DNA of 64,000 bases from Agrobacterium larrymoorei (GCF_030819275.1 NZ_JAUTBL010000001.1:124001-188000), one strand, 5' to 3'; positions 8,371 to 18,579 are shown, counted from the stretch's first letter. Program-made: numbers and translations. The notes: generated by a model not told the origin, from the sequence alone.

Positions 8371-9609
8371 TCAGATTGCATTGGCGAGATCAAGCGTCAT
8401 TGCAAGGAGAACCCTGGCACCCGCCGCGACCTGATCCGGCTCGCACCACTCTTTCTCGCTATGGGAAATTCCATCCTTGCACGGCACGAAGATGATCGCC
8501 GTGGGGCAGATATGCGTCATCGAAAGGGCATCATGGGCCGTGAGTGTCGGCAGCATCATGGATTTGTAGCCGAGGCGCTCCGCCGCTTCCAAAATCTGGC
8601 CGGAAAGTTCCTCCGAGAGATCAAGGCGTTGGCGATAATGCGACGTGGTGGCGTCGATCGCAAGTCCGGTCTCCTCCGCAATCCGCGCAGCGGCAGACTC
8701 GATGCGGTCAATGATCGCCGCCCGGCCCGCCTCCGTCGCATGAACGGCAACATAAGACAGCTTGGTCAGGTGCGGAATGTTGACACGGTTGTTCGGCCAG
8801 TTCCGGATCACGGTGGCGCTAACCATTCCATCGGGCTCGTTTTCCGCCCCTATCGCCTCTATTTCGAGAATAAGTCTTGCGGCGGCGACCAGCGCATTGC
8901 GCCGTTTTGACATCGGCGCCGTCTGCGAATGACCGTTCTCACCGCTGATATCGATAAACCCGCTGCATCCCCAGGAACTGTTGGAGACGGCGGCGATCAT
9001 CGCACCGGCCTCCTCCATCTCCGCACCCTGCTCGATATGCAGTTCCAGATATCGATGTACCGCTCGAACGCCAACTGGAAGTGACCCGGCATAACCGATG
9101 CGCGAAAGCTCATCCCCGAGGCAAACGCCGCCATCGTCCCTGCGCGACAAAGCGTCATCGAGGGGCAAAAGCCCGGCAAAGATGCCTGACCCCATGACAC
9201 CCGGCTGAAAGCGCGCGCCCTCCTCATTGGTAAAATTGGCGATCTCGATTGCCCGCCTGGTCGTGATGCCTTTGGCATTCAGCGCCCGCACGACCGCAAG
9301 ACCAGCAAGCACGCCGAGCACGCCGTCGAACTTGCCGCCAGGCATCTGGGTGTCGAGATGGCTGCCAATCATGAGCGGCGGCAAGGACGGGTCTTCCCCG
9401 TCCCGCCGTGCAAACATGTTGCCGATCGCATCGACAGTAACAGCAAGACCGGCCTCTTGCGCCCAGTAGCGAAACAGATTTCGCCCTTCCCTGTCCGCAT
9501 CCGAAAGTGCCGGGCGAAAACTGCCGCCACCCTGCGTGCCGCCAATTGCCCCCATCGTCATGATGTCGGCCCACAGGCGCTCGGTGTCGATGTCTGGAGA
9601 CTGGGTCAT
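8371..9609 (-). CDS. M20 amidohydrolase, N-carbamoyl-L-amino-acid hydrolase / allantoate amidohydrolase type
   Basis: 412 residues with the two-metal site of this family: GSHLDT, GKFDGVLGVLAG, FTNEEGARF, YLELHIEQG and the late His in DGISHSEKE. The N-terminal TMGAIGG..GG..R.A.SDAD block is typical of HyuC/AllC/beta-ureidopropionase proteins, which remove a carbamoyl or ureido group from an amino acid. It lies 39 bp downstream of the phospho-lyase-like gene in the same direction. Its presence suggests that an N-carbamoyl or similar derivative is an intermediate of the pathway. Exact substrate cannot be told. Confidence 0.9.
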   Translation of the reverse strand: MTQSPDIDTERLWADIMTMGAIGGTQGGGSFRPALSDADREGRNLFRYWAQEAGLAVTVDAIGNMFARRDGEDPSLPPLMIGSHLDTQMPGGKFDGVLGVLAGLAVVRALNAKGITTRRAIEIANFTNEEGARFQPGVMGSGIFAGLLPLDDALSRRDDGGVCLGDELSRIGYAGSLPVGVRAVHRYLELHIEQGAEMEEAGAMIAAVSNSSWGCSGFIDISGENGHSQTAPMSKRRNALVAAARLILEIEAIGAENEPDGMVSATVIRNWPNNRVNIPHLTKLSYVAVHATEAGRAAIIDRIESAAARIAEETGLAIDATTSHYRQRLDLSEELSGQILEAAERLGYKSMMLPTLTAHDALSMTHICPTAIIFVPCKDGISHSEKEWCEPDQVAAGARVLLAMTLDLANAI

Positions 9610-9647
9610 GGTCTATCCCCCGATGGTCAGGAAAAGTGTATGCGCGA

Positions 9648-10982
9648 TCAGTTCGTTTCGTTCAGCACTGCTTCGAGCGTCTTGAGGAAGATGTCGGCGT
9701 GCTCGCGGCCAAACGGCAGCGGTGGACGGATCTTCAACGTATTTCCATGGATGCCAGCCGCGCTGATCAGCACACGATGCTCTCGCATGCGATTGACGAC
9801 CGCGAGCGAGCGAGCGCCATCCGGAACGCGGCTCACGCGATCCTTGACGAACTCCAGGCCGAGAAACAGCCCGACTCCCCGTACATCGCCGATGCACTCG
9901 AACGACTGCTGGAGCTTGCGCATGCCCTCCAGCATGTAGTCGCCGGTCGATACCGCATTGCTCATCAGGCCTTCATCACCAATGATGTCAAGGACTGCGT
10001 TGGCCGCAGCGATCGAAACTTGGTTGGCGCCGAATGTGTTGAAATAGCGAATGTCTTGGCCAAAACGCTCCTGCACCTCGCTCTTCATCACAGCTGCGGC
10101 GATCGGCAGGCCATTGCCCATCGGCTTGCCCATGACAGCGATGTCGGGGACGATGCCATGGCGCATGAAACCCCACATATGCGAGCCGGTGCGGCCAAAA
10201 CCTGGCTGGACTTCGTCGGCAATGTAGAGCGCGCCAGCCTCATGCACGACGTCCAGCGTTTTCTGGAGAAAACCAACAGGCTCTGAAAATATTCCATCGG
10301 TTGAGAAGATGCTATCGGCGATAAAGGCGGCAGGCTTGATCCCGCGACGCTGCATGAAGGCAATCGCTTTGGATATCTCCGTTGCAAATGTCTCGCCCAC
10401 ATCCTTCCCGTCCGCACGGTAGGCATCCGGTGCTGGTACCGTAATCACATGCATTCCGAGCGGCATGTTGGGACCAAGCGAGGGCGAGATAGCGGCCGTT
10501 GTTGCCGTTGTGCCGTGATAGGCGTTTTCTGTGATGATAATGCCGGTGCCACCGGTATAGTAGCAGGCAATCCGCATCGCCAGATCAACCGCCTCGCTAC
10601 CGGTGCAGCAATACATGACCCGGCTCAACTCCTCCGGAAACGTAGCCAGCAGCCTCTGGGAATAGTCGAGGATCGTGTCGTCAAGATAGCGTGTGTGGGT
10701 GTTCAACACTGCGGCTTGTTCAGCAATCGCCGCAACAACGCGCGGGTGGCAATGGCCGACCGAAGGCACATTGTTGTAGGCATCAAGATAGGCATTGCCC
10801 TCCGGATCATAAAGCCAGACGCCTTCGCCGCGTACAAGATGCAGCGGATGCTCGTAAAACAGTCGATAGGACGGGCCGAGCATCGCCTGGCGGCGTTCGA
10901 TCATCAGCCGCTCGCGCTCTGGCAGGCTGCCGAGCCGCGACGCATCGAAGCCATTGATCATGGTTATGGCCGGCTTGTTCAT
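9648..10982 (-). CDS. Class III PLP enzyme resembling ethanolamine-phosphate / phosphohydroxylysine phospho-lyase
   Basis: About 444 residues of the class III aminotransferase fold. PLP residues are visible: D256 in ADEVQPGFGRTG and the Schiff-base K286 in VMGKPMGNG; the EHPLHLVRG and YNNVPSVGHCHPRVV blocks are typical of the AGXT2L branch (phospho-lyases acting on phosphoethanolamine or phosphohydroxylysine). ATG 10982 has GGGAGAGACAG directly upstream and follows the kinase gene closely, so it is preferred over the start at 11006. An APH-type kinase gene directly upstream gives the kinase plus phospho-lyase pair expected for such a pathway. A plain omega-aminotransferase is the alternative. 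Confidence 0.8.
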   Translation of the reverse strand: MNKPAITMINGFDASRLGSLPERERLMIERRQAMLGPSYRLFYEHPLHLVRGEGVWLYDPEGNAYLDAYNNVPSVGHCHPRVVAAIAEQAAVLNTHTRYLDDTILDYSQRLLATFPEELSRVMYCCTGSEAVDLAMRIACYYTGGTGIIITENAYHGTTATTAAISPSLGPNMPLGMHVITVPAPDAYRADGKDVGETFATEISKAIAFMQRRGIKPAAFIADSIFSTDGIFSEPVGFLQKTLDVVHEAGALYIADEVQPGFGRTGSHMWGFMRHGIVPDIAVMGKPMGNGLPIAAAVMKSEVQERFGQDIRYFNTFGANQVSIAAANAVLDIIGDEGLMSNAVSTGDYMLEGMRKLQQSFECIGDVRGVGLFLGLEFVKDRVSRVPDGARSLAVVNRMREHRVLISAAGIHGNTLKIRPPLPFGREHADIFLKTLEAVLNETN

Positions 10983-11002
10983 CTCTGTCTCTCCCTTGGC
11001 GA

Positions 11003-12115
11003 TCAAGCGCGGCAGGCCGCCGCCAGACGCGCCACGATGTCATTCTTCGAAATTGCATCAAGCCTGGCAAACTGCGCCCAGACGGTGGGACTGTTGCGGG
11101 TATAACGCTCCCTGTATTTGGGAAATAACCTTGCCTGCCATTCCTGTATCGCAAGCCGCATCAGCATGCGTGTCTCGACAGCCGGATAAAGCAGTTCGAG
11201 TTCGTGAGCCGAAAGCGTCTTCTGCGTCGCATAGCCTTTCAGAAAATCGCACATCGCCTCGACTGGGTCCTCGGCATCGCCCATCTGATAGGCGGCACCC
11301 ACAGCGACATCGAACAAGACCGGCGCGTGGACCATATCACCGAAATCGATGATGCCACTGATCTCGTCCGGATTATCCTTACTGACGAGGATGTTCTCCA
11401 TGTTGAAATCGTTGTGGACGACCTGCGCTGGCAGGGCACCCATCCGCGGCACAACCAGATTTTCGAAATCGTCCATGGTCCGTTGCAGCCGCGCCCGTTG
11501 TGCCTCGCTGTCGAAGATGGATAGCAATTCGCGAAGCCCCGCCGCATGCGACATGTCCCAGGTGATGCGATGACCGGCGGCCTCGTGGGTAAACCCTTGC
11601 AACGCCTTTTGCATGCGACCGAGCAAGACGCCGACGCGATAGCGCTGGATTGCCGAATGCGGCTGCGATTTCTGCGATACGCCTGGAACGAACGTAACCA
11701 TACGCACACCTCGCGTGCCGCCTTCATCGTCCGTCATGCGAAAATCCGCCTCACCGTTTCGTGTGCGAATGATCCGCTGGATCGGAATACCAGGATCTGC
11801 AGCCTCCACATGGAGAAGCGCCTGGCTGTGCATACTGGTCATGGCCGGATTTTCTGCGGGGTTGAGGATCTTGAGAAGATATTCCGTGCCATCTGCAAGC
11901 GTCAGGCGGTAGTTGCTGTCCTTCTCGCCCCACAGCCATTCCGCTCTCCCGTCGAGCCCGTACTTCTCCCGTGCGATACGCTCTGCCTGATCCGCTAGCA
12001 CGGTGGTCGCGCTCGTCTTCAGTTCAGCGCCAAGCCCGCTTGCCGTCCCTTGGTGTGCCTTGGAGGCCATGTCCCATTCCCGATACTGCAATTGAATAAT
12101 CGTCACGGAGGCCAT
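11003..12115 (-). CDS. APH-family small-molecule kinase (hydroxylysine/homoserine kinase-like)
   Basis: 370 residues with the aminoglycoside-phosphotransferase kinase fold: ATP Lys in YLLKIL (K82), catalytic loop VVHNDFNMENIL (D236) and metal-binding IIDFGD (D257). Length and arrangement fit hydroxylysine kinase rather than resistance enzymes. ATG 12115 has an excellent GGAGG site. Its stop lies just before the class III PLP gene; in many bacteria and animals such kinases act with phospho-lyases of the AGXT2L type, phosphorylating an amino alcohol whose phosphate is then eliminated with ammonia. Here that is an inference from adjacency and family. Confidence 0.85.
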   Translation of the reverse strand: MASVTIIQLQYREWDMASKAHQGTASGLGAELKTSATTVLADQAERIAREKYGLDGRAEWLWGEKDSNYRLTLADGTEYLLKILNPAENPAMTSMHSQALLHVEAADPGIPIQRIIRTRNGEADFRMTDDEGGTRGVRMVTFVPGVSQKSQPHSAIQRYRVGVLLGRMQKALQGFTHEAAGHRITWDMSHAAGLRELLSIFDSEAQRARLQRTMDDFENLVVPRMGALPAQVVHNDFNMENILVSKDNPDEISGIIDFGDMVHAPVLFDVAVGAAYQMGDAEDPVEAMCDFLKGYATQKTLSAHELELLYPAVETRMLMRLAIQEWQARLFPKYRERYTRNSPTVWAQFARLDAISKNDIVARLAAACRA

Positions 12116-12141
12116 CTGGGCCTCCGAGCTGTGTCTTAAGG

Positions 12142-13569
12142 TTAGGAGAGCCGCGGCGCGCCGATCAGCTCTTCCGGATAGGCGGATTGATAAGCCGCAG
12201 CCAGTGCCAACACGATGTCATCACGATAGCGCGGGCCGACAAACTGCAGACCGATCGGCAATCCACCTGCATCGAAGCCGCAGGGCACCGAGACTGCTGG
12301 TTGACCGGTCATGTTGAACGGATAGGTGAAGGGCGACCAGTCGGACCAGTCCTTGCCTTCGATACCCCCTGGGAAATCAACGCCAGCCTCGATTGCAGTC
12401 GTCGGCATCGTCGGCAGCATGAGCGCGTCATAGGTCTCATGAAACAGCGCCATCGTCACCTTGAGGTCAGCCCTGACCTGTTCGGCGGCGACATAGTCAC
12501 GGGCGGTATAGGTGCAACCTTTTTCGTAGATGCGGATCAAGCCCGGATCCATAAGCATCTTCTGTTCTTGCGTCGGATTGATCATTTCGACGGTGCGGGC
12601 CTCGGCAGCGTACCACAGGGCAAGAAGAGCATCCTGCGGATTGGAGAAGCCTGGATCGACCTCTTCTATAATTGCGCCCATGTCGGCGAGCCGCGAAGCG
12701 GCACGCTCAACGGCAGCGGCCACGTCCGGCTGGACCTCGGCATAACCGAGATTGCGACTGTAGCCGATCTTCATGCCCTTGACGCTCGCGGCCTTCGCAG
12801 CGTCACGCCAATTCGGAACCGGACTGGGGCAATAGCCATACATTGCCTTTGGCGTCGGACCGGTCGTCGCGTTCATGAACAGCGCGGCGTCCTCTACGGT
12901 CCGTGTGAGCGGACCGCGATGCGCAAGCTCGAACAGTGGCGTCGGCGTATCGGAAGGGATCCAGCCATAGGTCGGCTTGATACCGAATGTTCCGCAGAAA
13001 GAGGCTGGAATACGGATGGAGCCTGCGCCGTCAGACCCCTCATGCAGGACACCCATGTTGAGCGCAGCCGCGACCGCTGCACCGCCAGACGAGCCGCCGG
13101 ATGCACGGTCCGTGCGCCACGGGTTCAGGGTATTTCCGAAAGCAGGACCGTGGGTAACGCCCTTCCAGCCGAATTCCGGCGATGTCGTCGTGCCCAGTAT
13201 AGTGACGCCAGCGCCGCGCAGGCGCTCCATGATGAGGAATTCCTTCTCGGACGGCGTGGTCGCACCAAGCGCCGATCCGCGCCGCCACGGAATACCCTTG
13301 ACCGGGGTCAGTTCCTTGATCGTCGTCGGCGCACCATCGATGGGCGAAAGCGGCTCACCCTTTTTCCAGCGCTCTTCGGATGCCTTGGCTTCCGCCAGTG
13401 CCAGCTCCGGCACGACATAGGCGAAGGCGTTGACGCTCGGGTTGAATGCCTCGATCCGCGCCAGCGACGCCTTGGCGGCCTCCACCGGGGATGCCTTGCC
13501 GGAGGCGAAGAGTTCGGAAAGCTGCGCCGCCGTCATCTCGCCGAGGTCGGTACTGTTCACTACACCCAT
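12142..13569 (-). CDS. Amidase signature family hydrolase
   Basis: About 475 residues with the Lys-cisSer-Ser triad: K85 (PTTIKELT), S160 (ASGGSSGG) and S184 (GAGSIRIPA), spaced as in GatA/FAAH-type amidases. It cleaves a C-N amide bond of an unknown substrate; no GatB/GatC partners are nearby, so a tRNA role is excluded. The ATG at 13569 has GGAAAGAG upstream and homologous lengths fit; the longer frame to 13623 would run into the aminotransferase gene. The gap to the upstream gene is 19 bp, so it is in the same operon. Amidases of this family can release amino acids or ethanolamine from N-acyl compounds. Confidence 0.9.
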   Translation of the reverse strand: MGVVNSTDLGEMTAAQLSELFASGKASPVEAAKASLARIEAFNPSVNAFAYVVPELALAEAKASEERWKKGEPLSPIDGAPTTIKELTPVKGIPWRRGSALGATTPSEKEFLIMERLRGAGVTILGTTTSPEFGWKGVTHGPAFGNTLNPWRTDRASGGSSGGAAVAAALNMGVLHEGSDGAGSIRIPASFCGTFGIKPTYGWIPSDTPTPLFELAHRGPLTRTVEDAALFMNATTGPTPKAMYGYCPSPVPNWRDAAKAASVKGMKIGYSRNLGYAEVQPDVAAAVERAASRLADMGAIIEEVDPGFSNPQDALLALWYAAEARTVEMINPTQEQKMLMDPGLIRIYEKGCTYTARDYVAAEQVRADLKVTMALFHETYDALMLPTMPTTAIEAGVDFPGGIEGKDWSDWSPFTYPFNMTGQPAVSVPCGFDAGGLPIGLQFVGPRYRDDIVLALAAAYQSAYPEELIGAPRLS

Positions 13570-13588
13570 GATCTCTTTCCTCTTCTCT

Positions 13589-14941
13589 TTAGGCTCGTGT
13601 CGCTTGAACCGTATCGAGCGCACGACGGACAGCGCCGAACATGTCGTCGATCTGCTCGGCGGTGATGATCAGAGGCGGGCAGAAGCAAATGGCTTCGCCG
13701 ATATTGCGGATGATCAGACCTTCGTTCTGGCACGCCGCCGCCACCGCCGCAGCGGCGTCGCCTGTATTGGCGTCCTCCCATGGGTTGATCTCCAACGCAC
13801 CGATCAGCCCGATGCCGCGCGAGGAATGCACGAGCGGATGTTCGGCAAGTTCTGCCAGTCCGCCCAAGAACTTTCCTTCCAGCCGGGCGGCGTTGCCGAC
13901 GAGGTCGCGTTCCTGGATGATCTTCAGGTTTTCGAGACCGACGGCGGTCGCGACCGGATGGCCGGACGCGGTAAATCCGTGACCGAAGACGCCAATGCGG
14001 TCAGATTCATCGGCGATTGGCTGATAGAAACGGTCGTTCATGATGATTGCCGACAGCGGCATGTAAGACGACGAGATTTGCTTTGACACAACCAGAACAT
14101 CTGGCTCGATGCCGAGCGTCTCGCAGGCGAACATCTTGCCGGTGCGACCGAAACCACAGATGACTTCATCAGCGACGAGAAGAATATCGTATTTCTTCAG
14201 AATGTCTTGAACACCGGCCCAGTAACCGTTCGGCGGCACCAGCACGCCGCCAGCGCCCATCACTGGCTCCCCCCAGAAAGCCGCGATCGTTTCCGGACCT
14301 TCCTTCAGAATGAGCTCTTCCAGATCCTTCAGCATGCGCTTGGTGAAATCAGCTTCGCTCTCACCTTCCAATCCGAAATGCACATAGGATGGGCATGACG
14401 TGTGGATCATCCTGTCAAGCGGCAGGTCGAAGCTTTCATGGTTGCGCGGAAGACCCGTAATTGAGCCGGAAGCGATGGTGACACCATGATAGCCTTTGAT
14501 CCGGCCGATGATTTTCTTCTTGTCCTTTTTGCCAAGCGCATTGGAACGGTACCAGACCATCTTGCAGGCAAGGTCGTTGGCTTCCGAACCCGATGAGGTA
14601 AAATGCACCTTCGACATCGGCACGGGAGCGAGTTTGATCAACATCTCCGCCAGATCGACCGAAGGCCCATGGGTCTTGTAAGCAAAAGTGTGGTAATAGG
14701 GCAGCTTTTCCATCTGCGCCTTGGCAACTTCGGCAAGGCGCTTTTCGCCGAAGCCAAGCGCCACCGACCAAAGCCCAGCAAGCCCCTCGATGTAACGTTT
14801 TCCATTATTGTCGATGACATAGATGCCGTCACCGCTTTCGATCACGAGGCCGCCGGATTTCTCGTATTTCCGAAGATTGACCATCGGATGCATGTGATAG
14901 GCCATGTCGCGAGCTTCAACAGAGTTTGGCATGATTGTCAT
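13589..14941 (-). CDS. Class III (omega) aminotransferase
   Basis: About 450 residues. The N-terminal MPNSVEARDMAYHMHP segment, the GLWSVALGFGEKRL block, the PLP Asp in ADEVICGFGRTG and the Schiff-base Lys in VVSKQISSSYMPLSA are typical of bacterial omega-amino acid:pyruvate or diamine transaminases. The start at 14941 (MTIMPNS) has GTGGAG about 7 bp upstream; the frame extends to an ATG at 15058 but that start has no ribosome site, and the extra 39 residues are not typical of the family. It lies between the ABC ATPase and amidase genes and should produce an aldehyde or oxo acid from the imported amine. Confidence 0.92.
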   Translation of the reverse strand: MTIMPNSVEARDMAYHMHPMVNLRKYEKSGGLVIESGDGIYVIDNNGKRYIEGLAGLWSVALGFGEKRLAEVAKAQMEKLPYYHTFAYKTHGPSVDLAEMLIKLAPVPMSKVHFTSSGSEANDLACKMVWYRSNALGKKDKKKIIGRIKGYHGVTIASGSITGLPRNHESFDLPLDRMIHTSCPSYVHFGLEGESEADFTKRMLKDLEELILKEGPETIAAFWGEPVMGAGGVLVPPNGYWAGVQDILKKYDILLVADEVICGFGRTGKMFACETLGIEPDVLVVSKQISSSYMPLSAIIMNDRFYQPIADESDRIGVFGHGFTASGHPVATAVGLENLKIIQERDLVGNAARLEGKFLGGLAELAEHPLVHSSRGIGLIGALEINPWEDANTGDAAAAVAAACQNEGLIIRNIGEAICFCPPLIITAEQIDDMFGAVRRALDTVQATRA

Positions 14942-15062
14942 GTACTGCTCCACAAACGGGCTCTTTTGCCCAACCAGGTTGATATCGACGAGCCTAGCGA
15001 TCTGATTTTGACACTTGCTGCCGCTTGCAGAAGCCTTGAGGGCAAATGTCAAATTCATTCCA

Positions 15063-16763
15063 CTAGGCCATCATTAATGCTTCCTTCGCCCGACCGGGAA
15101 TGGCCTCGATCAGGCTTTTCGTATAGGGGTGCTGGGGTTTATCGAAGATCGCGCTACCGCTGCCAATTTCGACGACCTCACCCTTCTGCATCACCATCAC
15201 GCGGTCGCAGATCTTTGCTGCGACGCGCAGATCGTGGGTGATGAAGACGAGGGAAAGGTCGAGATCTTTCTTCAGCTGACCCAGCAGTTCCAAAACCTGG
15301 GCCTGGATCGAAACATCGAGTGCCGAAACGGCCTCATCGGCAATGATGATCTCAGGCTCTAGTGCCAGCGCCCGTGCAATGCCGATGCGCTGCCGCTGGC
15401 CTCCGGAAAATTCGTGGGGGAAACGGTTCGTCGCCTTCGGATCGAGACCAACCATCTCCATCAGTTCGGCGGCGCGTGCCAACGCCTTCTTTTCGTCCTC
15501 GCCATAGGCAATCGGTCCTGAAGCGATGATGCGCCCGACCTTTTCGCGTGGATTGAGCGATGAATAGGGATCCTGAAAGATCATCTGAATGCGCCGGCGC
15601 ATGGCCCGGAGGGCTTCGCCTTTCAAGTGCGCCATGTCCTGACCGCTGAGCAGGATACGCCCGCCATCAGGGTCCTGCAACCGCACGAGGCAACGCCCCA
15701 CCGAGGACTTGCCAGATCCGCTCTCGCCGACGATGCCCAGCGTTTCCCCGCGGCCAAGCGTGAAGGACACGTTGTTGACCGCATGCACCTCACGCGCCTT
15801 GGAGAACAGTCCGCCACCCATCCGATAGATTTTCGACAAATTCTCGACAGCAAGCAAGGGCTCCCGGTTGCCGACATGCTTCACACCTTCGCCGGGTCGC
15901 GGGATCGCCGCGATCAGCTTTTTCGTATAGGGATGCCGTGGCGAGAACAGCACCTCTTCCGCCGTACCCTGCTCAACAATCCGGCCGAGTTGCATGACGC
16001 TGACATAGTCAGCAATCTCGGCGACGACGCCAAAATCGTGAGTGATGAACATCACCGCCATGTTGCGCTCTTTCTGGAGCCGGGCAATGAGTTTCAGGAT
16101 CTGTGCCTGTGTCGTGACATCGAGCGCCGTGGTCGGCTCGTCGGCGATCAGCACTTCCGGCTCCAGCGCCAGCGCCATGGCAATCATGACGCGCTGACGC
16201 TGGCCGCCGGAAAGCTGGAACGGGTAGCTTTCTGCGGCTCGTTGCGGATCGGGCAGCCCGACTTCCGTCAACAGTGAGAGAGCCCTTTCGCGTCGCTCCT
16301 TTGGCGTCAGTAAACCATGCGCCTCGAAGACTTCCTCGATCTGTGGCGAAATCTTCATCAGCGGGTTGAGCGCCGACATCGGTTCTTGGAAGATCATCGC
16401 CACCCGGCGCCCGCGAACGGCGTAAAGCGCATCCGCTGGCATGGTGATCAGATCCGTAGCACCAAGCAGGATACGGCCCTGCGCCACACGAACCGTCTCA
16501 GGCAACAGCCCCATCAGCGCATTGGCGGACATGGATTTGCCGGAGCCGCTTTCGCCCACCACGCAGAGCATCTCGCCGGGAAAGAGCTTGAAGCTCACAC
16601 GATCGACGGCATAGGGTCGATCCGCGCCATCCGGCAGCGCGATACTCAGCCTGTCGATATGCACGACGGGTTCGCCCTGCCCTTCTTTCTCCAGCGCACC
16701 CGGATGGATAATGGCGGCAGCCTCGTCAACTGTCATGGTCTCGGCGTCGATAGTTTCTGCCAT
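15063..16763 (-). CDS. Fused dipeptide/opine-type ABC ATPase (DppD-DppF fusion)
   Basis: 566 residues with two complete ATPase domains: each has Walker A GESGSGKS, a signature ([18 protein letters not shown]) and Walker B (IADEPT, IADEAV). Each is followed by the oligopeptide-transporter tail with HPYTK. This single-polypeptide form of DppD plus DppF is common in rhizobia. It starts 2 bp after the DppC-like permease stop, so expression is coupled. It drives the importer formed with the two permeases and the family 5 binding protein. Substrates of this class are peptides, opines and other modified amino acids. Confidence 0.94.
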   Translation of the reverse strand: MAETIDAETMTVDEAAAIIHPGALEKEGQGEPVVHIDRLSIALPDGADRPYAVDRVSFKLFPGEMLCVVGESGSGKSMSANALMGLLPETVRVAQGRILLGATDLITMPADALYAVRGRRVAMIFQEPMSALNPLMKISPQIEEVFEAHGLLTPKERRERALSLLTEVGLPDPQRAAESYPFQLSGGQRQRVMIAMALALEPEVLIADEPTTALDVTTQAQILKLIARLQKERNMAVMFITHDFGVVAEIADYVSVMQLGRIVEQGTAEEVLFSPRHPYTKKLIAAIPRPGEGVKHVGNREPLLAVENLSKIYRMGGGLFSKAREVHAVNNVSFTLGRGETLGIVGESGSGKSSVGRCLVRLQDPDGGRILLSGQDMAHLKGEALRAMRRRIQMIFQDPYSSLNPREKVGRIIASGPIAYGEDEKKALARAAELMEMVGLDPKATNRFPHEFSGGQRQRIGIARALALEPEIIIADEAVSALDVSIQAQVLELLGQLKKDLDLSLVFITHDLRVAAKICDRVMVMQKGEVVEIGSGSAIFDKPQHPYTKSLIEAIPGRAKEALMMA

Positions 16764-16765
16764 GT

Positions 16766-17605
16766 CTACCTCCCCTTGCGCGCAAGGCGCGGGTTGAGGG
16801 CATCGTTCAGCCCTTCACCAACCAGATTAAGCGCCAGAACGGTCAACAGGATCGCAAGGCCCGGAAAGAAGCTTACCCACCAAGCCTGACGGATCACAGT
16901 GCGGCCAGCACCAATGATGTAGCCCCAGGACATGATATTGCGATCACCCAGCCCCAGGAAGGACAAGGAACTTTCGATCAGGATTGCGGCCGCCACCATC
17001 ATCGAGGCAAGCACGATGATCGGCGAGAGCGTGTTCGGCAAAATCTGCCGCCAGATGATCGTCGAATGCGTCTGCCCCGACAGAACGGCCGCTTCGACGA
17101 ATTCCCGCGAGCGCAGCGACATCACCTCGCCGCGGAGAAGCCTGGCAACCGGCGGCCAGGAAACGACGGCGATGGAGATGACGATCGAATAGATGCTGGG
17201 CTGGAAGATAGCGACCAGTACAACTGCCAGCGCGAAACTTGGAACGCTCTGGAAGAACTCTGTGAACCTCATCAGCAGATCGTCCACCCAGCCGCCGAAG
17301 TAACCGGCAATCGCTCCGATGGGAATGCCGATCAGCAGAGAGACGACGGTAGAAACAAGACCGACAAGCAACGAAACCCGAGCGCCATGCGCGAGCCCTG
17401 CAGCGAGATCGCGCCCCATCGGATCGGTACCGAGCACGAAGGCATCCATCGTGAAAGGGGGAATGAAGGGTCGCTGTACCATCGCCCACGGTGACTTGGT
17501 GTACACAAACGGAGCGGCAACCGAAAGAATGACAACCAGAAACAATATAACAAGGCCAACAACGGCACCGCGGTTCTGCGAAAAGCGTTTCCAGAAATCC
17601 TTCAT
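16766..17605 (-). CDS. Dipeptide-type ABC permease, DppC-like
   Basis: 279 residues with an N-terminal helix, a periplasmic loop ending in the TDPMGRDL block diagnostic of DppC/OppC, and the EAA motif (FVEAAVLSGQTHSTIIWRQILP). It forms the channel with the DppB-like subunit, whose gene it overlaps by 4 bp. Same operon as the fused ATPase. Confidence 0.93.
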   Translation of the reverse strand: MKDFWKRFSQNRGAVVGLVILFLVVILSVAAPFVYTKSPWAMVQRPFIPPFTMDAFVLGTDPMGRDLAAGLAHGARVSLLVGLVSTVVSLLIGIPIGAIAGYFGGWVDDLLMRFTEFFQSVPSFALAVVLVAIFQPSIYSIVISIAVVSWPPVARLLRGEVMSLRSREFVEAAVLSGQTHSTIIWRQILPNTLSPIIVLASMMVAAAILIESSLSFLGLGDRNIMSWGYIIGAGRTVIRQAWWVSFFPGLAILLTVLALNLVGEGLNDALNPRLARKGR

Positions 17606-18579
17606 GACGTCACCTTAATGCGCGGATCGACGAGGCGATAAAGCACGTCGGTGATGAGGTTAAAGAGCAGGACCATTGCGGCGGAAACGACGAACACGCC
17701 GAGCAGCAGATTGTAGTCTCGCTGCGACAATGCGTCGAACATCAGCCGGCCGATGCCCGGCCAGGCGAAAACGGTTTCGATGAGCACAGCCCCGCCGACG
17801 AGCTGCCCCGCCTGCAAACCTGCCAGGGTCACGACTGGCAAAAGTGCGTTGCGCAGCACATGGCGGCGCTGGATGATGCCTGGACGCAGACCTTTGGCCT
17901 TCGCTGTCTTGACGAAATCGAGCCTGCCGACCTCCAGCATCGAGGCGCGGGTCATGCGGGCATAGACTGCCATGAAAAACAGACCGAGCGTCATGGCAGG
18001 CAAAATAAGGTGCTGCAATATGTCCAGCACGCGGTTGAAGCCAGTATAATTGGCTCCGACCGTTTCGTAACCGAAGCCCGGTAGCCAGCCGAGTTCAACG
18101 GAGAACAGCAAGACACCCATCAGCGCCAACCAGAACAACGGTGTCGCGTAGAAGATCAGCGCTACCAGCGAAATGATCGTATCGGCCCATTTGCCCTGCC
18201 GTGCGGATGCAAAGGCGCCGGCAGCCACACCGAGACCGAGCGAAATCACGAAGGCGGAAAGTGACAGAAGCAGTGTTGCCGGTAGGCGCTCACTGATCAG
18301 ATGGAGCACCGGCAACTGCTGACGATAGGAGTAACCGAGATCGAGCCGGAGGACGGAGGACACATAAATCCAAAGCTGCACATAAAGCGGCTTGTCGAGA
18401 CCGAAGCGTTCTCTGAGCTGTTGCAGGAAGGCAGGATCGGCATCGCCCGCTTCCCCCGCCATGACCGAAGCCGGGTCACCGGGCGCGGCATGGATAAGGA
18501 AGAAATTGAGCACGGTGATACAGATCAGGATCACGGCTGCCTTTAACAGCCGCCCCGAGATGAATCTCAGCATGAGCAT
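17602..18579 (-). CDS. Dipeptide-type ABC permease, DppB-like
   Basis: 325 residues with the DppB/OppB N-terminus (single helix, then LNFFLIHAAPGDPA), six helices and the EAA loop (FVKTAKAKGLRPGIIQRRHVLRNA). It lies 63 bp after the binding-protein gene and overlaps the DppC-like gene by 4 bp. Two ATG codons (18579, 18573) are possible starts. Confidence 0.93.
   Translation of the reverse strand: MLMLRFISGRLLKAAVILICITVLNFFLIHAAPGDPASVMAGEAGDADPAFLQQLRERFGLDKPLYVQLWIYVSSVLRLDLGYSYRQQLPVLHLISERLPATLLLSLSAFVISLGLGVAAGAFASARQGKWADTIISLVALIFYATPLFWLALMGVLLFSVELGWLPGFGYETVGANYTGFNRVLDILQHLILPAMTLGLFFMAVYARMTRASMLEVGRLDFVKTAKAKGLRPGIIQRRHVLRNALLPVVTLAGLQAGQLVGGAVLIETVFAWPGIGRLMFDALSQRDYNLLLGVFVVSAAMVLLFNLITDVLYRLVDPRIKVTS

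Noticed and set aside
11003..12115. Aminoglycoside resistance phosphotransferase
   Set aside because: It has the fold, but lies in a catabolic operon beside a phospho-lyase-like enzyme and has the length and spacing of metabolite kinases.
12187..13665. 492-codon open frame on the plus strand
   Set aside because: It is a shadow of the amidase gene, which carries a complete catalytic triad. High GC keeps the opposite frame open.
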